Counted from the first letter of the stretch, positions 49,140 to 59,905 are shown. The stretch is DNA of 64,000 nt from Adineta ricciae (GCA_905250025.1 CAJNOJ010000118.1:98941-162940), one strand, 5' to 3'. The notes: a model not told the origin generated them from the letters alone. Made by a program: numbers and translations.

Positions 49140-50191
49140 TCAGAAATTTCTCCCTCGACGACGACAAAATAACTGTTCTCGAAAGAATTTACTGCTCAAA
49201 GTAAATATGAAAAATGTTGTAGCGTGACCAAATCCTGAAATAGTTCCAGTCCAAAAATAAAATAAGTTATCTATGGCTACTTGAAGACTACTCTTGCTTT
49301 GCTCTGCTGTTAATGTTGTGTACCATTGACCAACAGCATATATCGTTGTCGCTATTGCGATAAATCCGCATTGTGCAAGCGCCATCCGAAGCAAATGATT
49401 ATCACCGCTCGAACGCTGATTTTCCTCAATCGAATGACTTGCTGTCGGTATTACTCGTCTTTGTCGAACGTGTCGAATTGTCAACAAGGAGAAGATGAGC
49501 ATCAGCAAAGCTGGACCTGTGCCATATGTGATCACATGCCAGATTCCAAGAAATATATTGTAGGCTTTGTTTCCAATTGAGCAGGTTCGCTGCGGTGATG
49601 TAAGAATTTCATAGAAAACCAACACATGTGCATATGCAAGTTGAACAACGAGAAATGTCAATGGAATAACCAGACGGGCAACCTTGTAACTGCTCCATCG
49701 TCGAACATTAGCGTTGGATGAACTATGGAGAAATCTGCTAAGAAATAGAATAGTACTTCTGCGAACAAAAATCTACTCACCGATCAACCGAAGCATGAAC
49801 AAGAAACCAAACCGATAATGATGGGATTAGAAAAGGCAATGTGATGAAGTACATTCTCACCTCCATGAATATGTAAAAAAATATTTGAATTTGCAAGGTA
49901 TCAGTGAATCGAGCATTGGATCGATATTAAAGCCCATTTGTAGAAGTCGAAGTGGCACATTAATGACAATATAAACGAGTGTCGTGATAGATGATGATAG
50001 AAAATACATGCAACATGAATTTCGTCTTAACTGTGGTCGTGTAAACACATATATATATTCAAGAGATTGCAAACAACACCAAGTGAAATGATAATCAGGG
50101 AGCAATACCGCGTCGATATGACAATGATTGAATTGATAATGTTAATTTCATTTTGAACACTCGCTAAAGTTGTTGTGCTTGATGAAGACAT
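49140..50191 (-). pseudogene. Class A-like GPCR broken by two frameshifts
   Basis: The minus strand reads as a bdelloid-type orphan GPCR in three frames. From the ATG at 50191 the first frame gives the N-terminus and TM1 (SLGVVCNLLNIY). At an (AT)n run, 50049-50058, the likeness moves to a second frame (VFTRPQLRRNSCCMYFL onward through TM2). At about 49855-49861 it moves again, with 5 extra bases, to a third frame (MYFITLPFLIP, VHASVDR as the DRY region). A normal 43-bp intron then joins to the last exon, which runs intact through TM4-TM7 to the stop at 49140. No splice choice repairs the shifts. It is a young pseudogene or carries sequencing errors. Confidence 0.7.
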
Positions 50192-50975
50192 TTTCTGACA
50201 AAATAGTGATGCACTTTATCAAGTATTTCCGTCTTTTTATACCGGCACGCAAAGAAAAAACAGAATGATTTTCATACTGGAGAAAATTAATGACAATAAA
50301 TTTAACAGCACTTTTTTCTCCTACAATTTAATATGAATCTCATTATTGAAATAGAGCAAAAAATCAAATCCATTAGAAATATTCAAAAGGTGTATTCAAT
50401 AGGAAAACCAACGGCCAACTAATTTAGTGGTATGGTATGACGAATGTGACGTCAACTATTTGTAAAAATGGAACCAAACTTGCACTTATTCTGAACGATT
50501 ATCATAGCAATATAACACTAAACAAAACTAGGTTCGTCGTTCATGATAATTCCTTCACCGCATTTGTCAAAGTAAACACAAAAATGCTCTATGTTACGCA
50601 AAGAATAAATATCAGAAGTTATTCTATTCCATCGTTGGTCATTTTACTCATTGAAGATAACTTCGACGACACATCGAATAGTGTATATTGAATCCTAGTC
50701 GTTTAAAAATTCGGAGAAAATAGAGTTAATTCATAGATAGACGATGACATATGGACACCTTTATCCCTAAAATGTTTCTAGAAGGATAAAGAATGTTAAA
50801 CGGATAAGACCGTGGGGTGCATATGCATCTGACGAGAAAATTCCGAAATAAAACAGAGCAGAACTTAATCAAGTGCTAATTTGAAGCGATTCTTCGAACC
50901 TATAACAAATGTTTAGCAAATTGTTCAATTCATCTTCCATCATGTAGCGAGCGCAAGGTAATATTGAATAGAAGG
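50192..50975. other. Gene-poor spacer with a dispersed repeat
   Basis: About 780 bp between two minus-strand GPCR loci. An 84-codon plus-strand frame at 50437-50691 starts at an ATG but has no recognisable family. The repeat copy at 50723-50750 is listed separately. Confidence 0.35.
50723..50750 (+). repeat. Dispersed 28-bp repeat, copy 2
   Basis: This matches 44883-44910 at 27 of 28 positions in the same orientation. It lies downstream of the GPCR gene at 50976-52020. Confidence 0.6.
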
Positions 50976-52020
50976 CTACTGTTTAGGCGTGGTTTGTACT
51001 TCCGGTGTTATTTGATTATGAACCATTGTTGGTTGTTTGCATTGATTGAAACAGTATAAGCTCGATAAGACATAAAGAAATTGTCGACGAAAACGTTCAG
51101 ATGCACACATGTAAATATAAAATGGACTCTAAGAATCGATAGAAAACAAACTTTTCGATTTTGTATCAGAAATGACAACTTACTGCAAAATAAATATAGT
51201 AAATAATGATAATTATATTCAAAATCAGCTGAAATTGCCGCTGAATATTGGGATCATTCGTGAAACTTGCATCTGTCGAAAGTGCATTTGCAGTTGTATA
51301 AGGTAAAATGGTAAAAACATTGAAAATCACTTGAATCAAAACCATACTTGTCAATTGTTTGTCCAATTCGCGGCGAACAATTGGAACGGTTCGATAAGCG
51401 ATTTGTTGAATTTTTCGATAAGATAAATAACCAAATGAAGCAGCTACTAGAACTGGAAGATAACCAATCAACCCAAGAACAAAAAAATATGCACGATAGT
51501 TGTTAAACATCAGATTGTCACTTCCACAGCTAGTTGTGTTTGTAGATGATTCAATATGATGATAAAAAACAATATATGGAATTCCGTGACATATCCAAAG
51601 TAAGATAGTGATGATGACGAGACGATGTGCTACTTTGATGTTACTGAATCGTTGCCAACGAGGTTGAGAACAAGTGGCGAAGAATTGATCGACTGTTGCC
51701 AAGCAAAAACATGTCAGCGATGCGGCGACACAAAACTGACTTAGTGAGATTCGAAATTTACAATAAAACAACGACGAGGTTGTCCCATCCGTTCCAATTA
51801 AAGCAATGATTACGCGTGAAAAGAAAAAGCCAAAACACAGTTGACCAATATTAAACATCGACATCATTATTAGATAGAATGCACAGGCATTCTTACGGAA
51901 AGTTTCTAAGGACAAGAAGACAATGAGATTCAAGGCATTTCCAATGATACCAGTGATACAAACAGGTATTCCACCATAGATAATAATTTGTTTGCTTGCC
52001 AATGCTAGTGATGCGCCCAT
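50976..52020 (-). CDS. Orphan class A-like GPCR
   Basis: Two exons on the minus strand, 52020-51184 and 51128-50976, join in phase 0 across a 55-bp intron to give 329 residues. Seven hydrophobic segments are visible, starting with a TM1 that reads GIIGNALNLIVFLSL, the common form of bdelloid orphan receptors. The TM3 end has VDQFFATCSQPRW where DRY is usual, and TM7 ends SPFYIYMCAS in place of NPxxY. A Cys before TM3 (FYCKFRI) and one in the second outer loop (TSCGSDN) could form the usual disulphide. The ligand is unknown. The ATG at 52020 is preferred, as the frame above it lacks another. Confidence 0.85.
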
Positions 52021-52059
52021 TATGAAATGTGAAATAACGAATGAAGTTCTTACTGAATT

Positions 52060-52067
52060 TATATATG
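52060..52067 (-). promoter_or_regulatory. TATA-like box near the orphan GPCR start
   Basis: TATATAAA on the minus strand lies 40-47 bp upstream of the chosen ATG. This leaves only a very short 5' UTR, so it may be chance. Confidence 0.3.
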
Positions 52068-52400
52068 TTAACAAGCGACGTGTATTTCTTGGATAAGATT
52101 GAATAGCTAATCAAGTATTTATCACATGTAGAGCTTTAGAAAATCAGATAGCATTCCATACTTTGAGAACGTTTCATAAGCAGTGTTCTCGAAACTATTA
52201 ATGTTGAAACCGAAGTGCAATGTAATTAAGTAACTATCATATGACTCACTAGACTCTCGGGTACTCAAAGTATGAATTTCACGTCTCAGATTTTTCATGC
52301 GATTGCGAAAATGCGTTCTCTAAAGGAGAAATCCAACCCCGACGACTTTTGTCAATATTTCCTCTTACACAAGCTTTTGAAAAATTTCTTCCAACCATTC

Positions 52401-52418
52401 ATATATATATATATATAT
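52401..52418 (+). repeat. (AT)n microsatellite upstream of the F-box gene
   Basis: Nine AT units are followed by ACGTACGTATG. It sits about 85-100 bp upstream of the F-box start codon and could serve as the TATA element. Confidence 0.7.
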
Positions 52419-52503
52419 ACGTACGTATGCGAGTCGCACGCTTACGTTTCTGGATGCATTGCGCGCTTATTGATACTAAACTGAAATATACACGACTGGT
52501 AAC

Positions 52504-54198
52504 ATGTCTTTAGAATTAATTCCTGATGAGATACTTTTACTCATATTCTCTTATCTTCATCAATTTGATATAATCTACGCATTCAGTAAGCTGAATCAGC
52601 GATTCCGACGAGTCATCGATCCTCATCTACAAGACATTGATTTATCACAGGATCGCGTAGTCACCTATCCACTATTTCGTTTATGGTGTAAACATATCCT
52701 TCCGTCCCATTGCCGAAAGGTTCGAACGCTTAGACTCGCTGGATACCATCAATTGCAACTCTTTTCGCGACACATTCGTCACTTAACCAACTTGCAAGTC
52801 TTAGAGATCACTGATATCGAAGAGGATAAATTTCGAAACAAACACGATGACGATCTACATCATGTGCTAGATATCAGTTTCTTCCTGGACGAAGCTCTAA
52901 CGCTGCCATGTTTACATACTCTATCGATAGATCTCACAGCAAATAATGTATTGAAAACGATTTCTTCGTCATCTGCTAGACATAACTTGACTCACCTTAG
53001 TCTGATCTCTCCTCGTCCCAACGGTTTATCATGTTCTGTTGGATATATATCACAAATGGACAACATTCAATATTTTTCGGCAAACTTTGATTCAGTCAAC
53101 GATCTGAGAATAGTGTTGACTCGATTGCCCAACTTGCGAGAGCTAAAAGCAGCGATAGTGAATTTTGACGATCCAGAAGTTGCAACTCGAATAAAAGTGC
53201 CCGGTACATTAGAAACCCTCTGGCTCGAATTCGGCTGCTTTCACTGCTGTACAAATTTCAAGTCGCTCAAATTGCTTCTGGATGTCTTCAAAACTCAAAT
53301 TCATTCGTTGACTTTGATTTCTGTCAACGTGGACGAAGATCTTTCCCAATATAGGAAATTTCATAAGCTCGTAGCCGATTTCACTTGTCTCAAAACATTT
53401 CGATATCATATTCGCACTCTACACCACTCTGACTCACTGAAACGTTGTACACACATACAAGAAGAACCCGATGGTAGCTACTTATTTTATACATTTCCAC
53501 CTCCTAGAAGATTCGACATTGGATCAGAGGCAACACGAGGAGGGCGATATATAGACGACAGTCTCACCTCGTCAGAGCTATTCTCCTGCAATAGACTATG
53601 GACTTTAGGCGAGAAAGTACCTTCAACATTCAAGCTCACAAACAATGTAACACTGGCTCACGTACAAAAGATAGAGATAGGTGCAATTTTTGGAAATGAT
53701 AGAAACACTTTGTGTGAGTATTTGTCGCAGGTGATATCTCTTTCGCCCAACTTAAAATGGTTGGATATGGATGCAGGAAAGAATACAAAAGTCTTTATTG
53801 ATGGTATTCGCAAACTCTTTCGAAATGGAGTGAATAAGGGCATTACTCGCTTGGATCTAAGCTTAGACTGGAATAAAAATACTCAAGATCATCATCCGAA
53901 TTTTTGGAATGAGCTAGCAGAAACTGTACCTCGTTTAAAAACACTCAAATTAAATATTAAGTATACACGTCGATGTGAGGACTATTCGCTCATGACCGAA
54001 ATAATCAATGACTCGAAAAGAAGCTTTTGCAAATTGACTCGTCTGCTCCTCGGATTTTACTCGAGATTGAGCACGTTAGGTATGTTAGAATATTGCCAGA
54101 AGTACATCGATGAAATGCAGAAACCCCATTACAATTCGTTCAGTTTCACATTGGATTACGATACTGAACAAGGCCATTGTGTTCACGTTTGGTTATGA
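52504..54198 (+). CDS. F-box protein with leucine-rich-repeat-like body
   Basis: Intronless, 564 residues. The N-terminus is an F-box (ELIPDEILLLIFSYLHQFD, about 4-22, continuing to VIDPHLQDIDL), the part that binds Skp1 in SCF ubiquitin ligases. The rest consists of LRR-like stretches such as LTNLQVLEIT (about 95-105), LPNLRELKA and VPRLKTLKL. Such F-box/LRR proteins choose substrates for ubiquitination and form a large, fast-changing family in bdelloids. The substrate is unknown. The frame is intact and the length is typical for the bdelloid family. Confidence 0.85.
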   Translation: MSLELIPDEILLLIFSYLHQFDIIYAFSKLNQRFRRVIDPHLQDIDLSQDRVVTYPLFRLWCKHILPSHCRKVRTLRLAGYHQLQLFSRHIRHLTNLQVLEITDIEEDKFRNKHDDDLHHVLDISFFLDEALTLPCLHTLSIDLTANNVLKTISSSSARHNLTHLSLISPRPNGLSCSVGYISQMDNIQYFSANFDSVNDLRIVLTRLPNLRELKAAIVNFDDPEVATRIKVPGTLETLWLEFGCFHCCTNFKSLKLLLDVFKTQIHSLTLISVNVDEDLSQYRKFHKLVADFTCLKTFRYHIRTLHHSDSLKRCTHIQEEPDGSYLFYTFPPPRRFDIGSEATRGGRYIDDSLTSSELFSCNRLWTLGEKVPSTFKLTNNVTLAHVQKIEIGAIFGNDRNTLCEYLSQVISLSPNLKWLDMDAGKNTKVFIDGIRKLFRNGVNKGITRLDLSLDWNKNTQDHHPNFWNELAETVPRLKTLKLNIKYTRRCEDYSLMTEIINDSKRSFCKLTRLLLGFYSRLSTLGMLEYCQKYIDEMQKPHYNSFSFTLDYDTEQGHCVHVWL

Positions 54199-54989
54199 AT
54201 GCCGTACTATGGTCGTATTTGGGGTTATAGACTAAGAAACTCATCGTCAAACATTCTATCAAATGATTTATAGTCTCGAAAAAACACGAAGTTTTGCTTT
54301 TCAAATGAGCTTTAACAGCGACTAAAAAAATGTTTAATATTTCTGTAATTCATTCTATAATTTTATGTTTATTGGCCAGTAACACGGAGTATTTGAAGAT
54401 CATCCGTCTAGATAGATGGATGAAGAAGAAGAAACGAAATTGAATTCTAGTTCTGGTCCGCGAAGAAAATCTTTTTTTAATTTTTGTTAAACGAACATCC
54501 TCAAAAGCTGTTACTGAGATAGCTTCGGGTAAATTGAGATGCAAATGATTCTTTGCTACTTGAAGACTACTTTTTTACTTCTTCTGCTATTAACGTTGTA
54601 TACCGTCCGTCAGCAATGACCTTTGTTGTTCCAAAGTTTGTACGATTTATCGCACGGACGATTGAAAATTGTCAAAGGATAAGAGTTGCCCCTTAAATAG
54701 GAAACAAACTCGCGCGATGTGTCATCCATGATTTGTACTTATCAGCTAAGAAACTGACATGGTAACGCGATCATCACTAAATAGATTAGAGATGGTTGAA
54801 AAGACGAGATTTCGCCATATAAACATTTTCTTTTCATTCAATACATTCTTTATGAAAACAATCTTCAAAACATCGAATAATATCTAATTGATTCTGAGCT
54901 TTGGAGAGAACGTTATAGTTTTGCTTGTTTCATTGACGATAACTGAGCAATTGAAACGTAATAAGATGGTCGAAAACTGAACTAAATTC
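54199..54989. other. Gene-free spacer
   Basis: About 790 bp after the F-box gene. A segment at 54545-54610 is similar in wording (GCTACTTGAAGACTACT) to the coding strand complement at 49279-49295 of the broken GPCR, a possible GPCR scrap. No intact gene is seen. Confidence 0.4.
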
Positions 54990-55640
54990 AGGCTTTGCTA
55001 TGCAGGATTTCCGTTCAATCAGCCGATCGCGTTGGCATCAGTAATACTTTGCATGTAACCGAAACAAATCGTAATCGTGTTCAAGTTTGGTAAGAAGGAG
55101 ATATACTTCCCAGGTGTAATACAAGTGGTGAACTGACTTTACCCAAATCTGTCTTTACTATCAGTACCGATGAAATTTTCATTAATCATGTTGATACTAC
55201 TAATCGAGTCATTAGGTGAGCTTTAAATTCTAATAATAGTGCTACAGTAATCAGTATTAGCGGCATCTTTTGTGATCTTGTTACTGTTCGATCGAAGTGA
55301 ACCATACCATAAGTGTACAATCATTCAACGACAGTGTAAGTCTTCTGTTTGCTTGCGCAGTTACTGACTTTTCTGGTTCTGTATCATATATTTCATAGAT
55401 TGTGAGGGATTTTTGTTCATGTGGTATCCAATATTTGTGTAGTGGACTGATACAATGATGGAACACAATGCGAACATTGTATTTGTCCTTGCCATGATCA
55501 AAGGTATTTGTAATGAAATATCGACGACTACATTAGTTTGTTTCCCATATGAAGCAAGATGGACAGGTACTCATTGTGAAAACAACACATATTTGAATAA
55601 CGGCTTCTACCAACTATTATTACTTAACTCTTCATACTAA
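54990..55640 (+). pseudogene. Decayed NHL-repeat/EGF-like gene fragments
   Basis: Around 55013-55080 one frame reads as an NHL repeat (GISNTLHVTETNRNRVQVW), and 55115-55230 continues with GELTLPKSVFTISTDEIFI and TNRVIR followed by a stop. Near 55450-55590 Cys-rich words with an EGF-like ending (WTGTHCEN) appear. Stops and frame changes break the gene throughout. NHL-repeat proteins of this style are common in bdelloids. Confidence 0.55.
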
Positions 55641-56159
55641 AGTCTTGGTGAAATTTATTGTGGATCCCATTGTTCTCCAGAGAGTTTCGAAATTGTTGTC
55701 TTTGATTTCCATTATAGTGATGTTAAGTATTGAACTGTTTATTGTTTTTGCATTTATCCAGTCAGTTCAAAAGATAGGAAAGTTCGACACAAGGGAAAAA
55801 TATATAAGCCTGTCACACCATCATTCGCCTTATTTATGTCAATACGCTATCCGCCAAATCGTTAAGCAATAATTAAACTCGAAAATATTCACACCAATAT
55901 CTAACGTGACATTCGAAGTAACATGAAACAATTCTAGTGAAATAATGATCGATGCAATTATTTGGCCATTTTTCTCTATATTAATCGAATATACGCAAAT
56001 GTGATTTCTTCGTTTTCTTCCATGCATGGCAAAATATCAAGAAACGATTATCGAAAGATAATAAGGCGAAATCGACTTCATAATATTATTTGTTTTCTGA
56101 TGCACTTGTTGATACTCATCTGTGAACTAATACTCTCGAGATGGATAATCAAGCACAAA
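55641..56159. other. Degenerate DNA between relics
   Basis: Hydrophobic frames (for example 55645-55872, with LSLISIIVMLSIELFIVFAF) may be remnants of a membrane protein but are short and open-ended. No family can be named. Confidence 0.3.
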
Positions 56160-56700
56160 CACTAAATGCTGTATTCCAAAACAATTCAGCAGCGCGTACT
56201 AACATTCGTAAGCTGAGTTCTTTTTTATACGGAATCGTATCGACAATGCTGGAATAGATCTTGCTCCTATCATTGAGTATGCTAAGGAACGATTATTGCC
56301 TTTGGGATAAGAGCATGCATTCTATTGTTTCATACTATTGAAAACTTGTCGCTCTATGTTTAAACGGCGCCGAGTGAAACTCCGTCCAAGTCACCTTATG
56401 AACTTACAGGTGATGAAAGCCCAGCAATTCGTCTCTACACTATACTTAACCATACACTTATGGCAGATGATCGCATCAAACTACAACTTTTTTTCAGGTA
56501 CCTGAAACTATTCTTAACTGCACTGGCTAAATTACCATGCTCTCCACCCTCGACCATATGGAGAGGCATTACGGAAGACGTCGTGCAGACTTTCTACCAG
56601 GTACTTATATGGAAATTCAATCTCAATTGAACCCGGCACGTGATCTTTATATTATTCATCTAAAGCAGGCCGGGCTAAAGAAAAGTCTTCTTGAACGATC
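56160..56700 (+). pseudogene. ADP-ribosyltransferase pseudogene with internal deletion
   Basis: Words typical of bdelloid ART genes occur in order but in several frames: IDLAPIIEYAKERLLPL (56255-56310), ESPAIRLYTILNHTLMADD (56424-56480), LKLFLTALAKLP with TIWRGI (the Arg motif, about 56504-56570) and then directly LPGTYMEIQSQLNPA and DLYIIHL (56600-56665). The part that should hold the STS and ExE motifs between the Arg motif and the last strands is missing. Frame changes also break it. It is a third ART locus in the window and is not functional. Confidence 0.65.
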
Positions 56701-56829
56701 CTTCGAAGGTACTTGACATTCTGCTTTTATAATTAACTATTTCTATGGCATTTAGGCTCTGATCATTGTCCGCAAGTTATGGGTAAGTCTTATTTGAACA
56801 GTACATTGATAGAACTTGGGTTATATCAA

Positions 56830-57518
56830 TTTAGATATGCTTGCTATGGAAAGAAAAGAGATACATTCTATTGATGTTCTTGATAATCACTATGCTGTTC
56901 ACACCAAGCATTTTAGGTGTTTTATTTGGTCTTAAATCCACCAAGAAGACGTCAGGTATGTTCAATCTTTCAATCCGACTTGGAATATTTTTGCTGTACA
57001 GTTCATGTGCAAGGATTTCTTTCAAGATACTTTAAGTTTTAAAATTGGATTATCGCCAGTTTCCATACCACCAATTACTATGGCAATAGTGTAAGTATAT
57101 TGCTTAATAATAAAGGTGGAACTTTCCAGAAAGAATCATACAGTGCACCAAACAAAGTGCACTCCAAAATCTATCATCTCAGTCGACTTCGATCGAGATA
57201 ACATAACGGATCTTCTGGTGCTTCTTGGTGACAATAACAACAGTAGGTTGTCATAAAAAATCATATACAATGTTAGTATGCGACGATTTAAATGCTGATG
57301 GAAAGCTGGACAAAGCAGCGCTTAGTCAGGCTTCTAATACCGTGCACATACTATTGGGTACTGACCATAAAACTTTCCCGCTTGAGAAAGTCTATCCAAT
57401 ACGTAAATGGCCAAGTGCGATGGAAGTGGCTGACCTCAGCAACGACAGAAAAGTTGATCTCGCTGTAATCAACCTCTTAATTTGTATAAAATTTTCGTAC
57501 ATTTCATTTCACTCATGA
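56830..57518 (+). pseudogene. FG-GAP/VCBS-repeat membrane protein remnant
   Basis: A hydrophobic stretch, ILLMFLIITMLFTPSILGV (about 56870-56925), is followed in other frames by FG-GAP style repeats: SVDFDRDNITDLLVLLGD (57180-57235) and then DDLNADGKLDKAA, SNTVHILLGTDHKTF and VADLSNDRKVDLAVIN in the frame at 57260-57475. The aspartate-rich loops are those of calcium-binding FG-GAP blades. Frameshifts separate the parts and the last blade ends abruptly at a stop, so the gene is truncated and dead. Confidence 0.65.
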
Positions 57519-57560
57519 TTCTGCATGAAGTTGAATAAGAATGCATTGCTTCAGGTCTCT

Positions 57561-57833
57561 TTATTGATTGCAACATGTTAAACAAATACATAATGTACAA
57601 TACGCATCGAAAAGGGGGCCACAAGTTACACCACAACATTGTGTGCACTCCGAACAAATTTTACCACAGCAATCACAACAATCCATGTTCTCAGGCGTGT
57701 CCGACTTGGTATTTGAGTTGTTTTCTGACGATGACAGTGACGTCGTAGGTTTCATTTCGATCTCAAATGGATCAATGGCCGAAGCAGATGGCTGATTTGT
57801 TAAATAATACTTCGATGTCGAGTCAGCTTGCAT
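57561..57833 (-). CDS. Small Cys-rich C-terminal protein
   Basis: A 90-codon intronless frame on the minus strand starts at an ATG. The first 50 residues are polar with Ser/Asn runs; the last 40 hold 13 cysteines as CC and CxxC pairs (DCCDCCGKICSECTQCC; CTLCICLTCC). The pattern recalls Cys-rich, often palmitoylated or metal-binding tails such as the I-mfa type, but the match is loose. It lies tail to tail with the FG-GAP relic. An upstream frame on the same strand (to 58012) could add an exon; I found no clear splice. Confidence 0.5.
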   Translation of the reverse strand: MQADSTSKYYLTNQPSASAIDPFEIEMKPTTSLSSSENNSNTKSDTPENMDCCDCCGKICSECTQCCGVTCGPLFDAYCTLCICLTCCNQ

Positions 57834-58012
57834 TGTTTATTCTGTTTCTTCAATTGCTGACGAATCGATTCATCTTCCACGTGTTTGTTGAAAAAGGAAA
57901 AATAAACTTGAACAGTCAGCATAATCGTCCAGTCGAAAATGTTTTTCTTCTTCTTCTTTCTCTTAGGCAGAACAATGTCCTCATGAATCATGCGTAGTTC
58001 TAAGATAGACAT

Positions 58013-58083
58013 GTCTCAGTAGTCTAATGGGAAGATACACGATTGAAGCTCGTATGATCCAAGTTCGATTCTTGGCTGAGACA
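58013..58083 (+). tRNA. tRNA-Phe (GAA)
   Basis: A 71-nt cloverleaf with a perfect acceptor stem GTCTCAG/CTGAGAC, T arm CCAAG-TTCGATT-CTTGG and anticodon loop TTGAAGC giving GAA. The discriminator base is A, as expected for Phe. As in the tRNA-Asp above, the outermost anticodon-stem pair (27-43) is a mismatch, here C-A. There is no intron. Confidence 0.9.
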
Positions 58084-58443
58084 TTTAATTTTTTGATTAT
58101 TTCTACTAATTGCACTAGAATAAGATGTACATTGCATCAGGTCATACATATGAGTCATTCAGTTTCATTTCAGACAAGAAAGCAAAAAGCGTGAACAATA
58201 CGGTCATTCGTTACCTCATACAAACGACTTGCTCTGATCTATGATGTTATTTACTATGTTAACAAGGTCAACGATTTGTTTAAGAGAACTCTTTGAAATC
58301 TAATTGTAAATGGACAAAGTGACAACTGGGATCTCTCTTATCGCATGTTCTATACTACTTGATAGCATTTATTCTTTCTTATTCGTTCTGCTCTTTTGAC
58401 ACGTGCGCGATATAACACATACTAAAGTTCAGAGAAAAGAAAA
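58084..58443. other. Spacer and promoter region of the Fe-ADH gene
   Basis: This 360-bp stretch has no coding signal. A GATATAACA sequence near 58408 could serve as a weak TATA element. Confidence 0.3.
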
Positions 58444-59905
58444 ATGCACTCGTACTTTTTTGCCTCATCGTCAGTAAGGTGTATCGCATTCTCCTCAGTC
58501 GTATTTCATAGATCTCTACAGACATGTCGTTTTTCGTTTTACCATCGACGTTGCAAACATCAACTTCAGGAACTTATCAACCGACCATTCTCAGTGAGTT
58601 CAAAATCGATTCGTCTGAAAATATTTGAAAACTAATTCATTTGAAGGAAGAGTGGAATATGGTGTTGGTTCTCTTTCGAAACTAGCTGACGTTCTGCGTG
58701 ATCTTTCGATTTCCAAGGCATTTATCATTACGGGTAATTCCTTAGCAACAAAAACCGACGTGATCGAACAAGTGAAGACTGCTGCTGGATGTCCAATAAC
58801 AGCTGTTTTCTCATCAATGAAACAACATGCACCCATTGACGACATCAACAATGCAATCGAGCAATTAAAACAAACTGGCAGTGACGGTATTCTTGCTGTT
58901 GGTGGTGGTTCGCCAATTGACGCTGCTAAGCTCGTAATTCATTTCTACAAGGAACAAACAGGCATCTTATTGAAATTAATTAGCATTCCAACAACCTTAT
59001 CGGCTGCAGAATTGACTATCATTGCTGGTTATACTAGTAAGTTACTCCATTTTGTTGAAGGAAATTGAATATTTCAATTCTTTTTTTTTTAAGATGAAGA
59101 TGGAAATAAGGTAGCGAAGAAAGCTAGTGAAATTGGTTCATCAGCGATAATTCTCGATGCTAACTTATCTTTAAATACGCCCAATCGCTTGTGGCTTTCA
59201 AGTAATATAAATGATTGCTTTTCAACGTAAATTTTTGTAAGTTTTCATTTTCAGCTGGTATACGAGCTTTGGATCATTGTGTTGAACAACAGTACCGGCC
59301 CAATGCACCAATCCCTGTCCGAGCTCTAGCCCGAGAAGCAGCTGGTATCTTGTTCGAATCTTTACGAGCATGTCATAAGGATGCTAAGGATGTTGAAGCT
59401 CGACAACGAGCACTGATTGGCGCTTGGTTGAGTCTTTGGTCGGATGATCGTATAGGCCCTCTAGGTCCTTCACACTCAATTGGTTACCAACTTGGAGCAC
59501 CGTTAGTTTAGCCAGAAGAAAATACAATTAAAGACTCATTTCTTTATTTCTGTTTTATTTAGTTATTCGATTCCACATGGCATTTGTTCGTGTTTAACTC
59601 TCGCTGGTACGATAGTAGTTCAGACGAAGCATTTACCTGAGCAAGAAGTGAAGCAACTCGCTTCACTTTTACCTTTTGTTAATACGAGTTCGTCTTCATC
59701 TTATGGTGGCGATACACATGAACAAGCCATGAAAGTTGCTGGAGCTGTCAAAGAACTTATTGCAGATTTGAATTTGGCATGTACGTTGCGAGAGTACAAA
59801 GTGCCACAATCAGATCTTGACGGTATTGTTGAACGTGCTCTTCCAGACGGAAAATCGGATAAGAGATACAAAGATTTTCTTGAGTTTCTTCACGCTATCT
59901 ATTGA
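58444..59905 (+). CDS. Iron-containing alcohol dehydrogenase / maleylacetate reductase-like enzyme
   Basis: Five exons join in phase: 58444-58597, 58647-59036, 59094-59201, 59255-59501, 59563-59905 (introns 49-61 bp), giving 413 residues. After an Arg/Ser-rich N-terminus of about 50 residues that could be a mitochondrial presequence, the Fe-ADH fold starts with VEYGVGSLSKLADVLR. NAD binding is marked by GGGSPIDAAK, and metal ligands by DHCVE, GPSHSIGYQLG and IPHGICS. Maleylacetate reductases of fungi and bacteria, which act in aromatic-ring breakdown, are the closest in style. The donor chosen for exon 1 (58598) gives proper phase, but the first exon is the least certain. It neighbours an Old Yellow Enzyme gene. 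Horizontal origin is likely. Confidence 0.82.

Noticed and set aside
50437-50691. 84-codon plus-strand frame with several N-glycosylation-like sites
   Set aside because: No recognisable domain, no splice partners, and the region is a spacer between two GPCR loci.
57225-57518. 97-codon frame with FG-GAP words taken as a live gene
   Set aside because: It begins in mid-repeat without ATG and ends inside a blade; neighbouring parts are in other frames.
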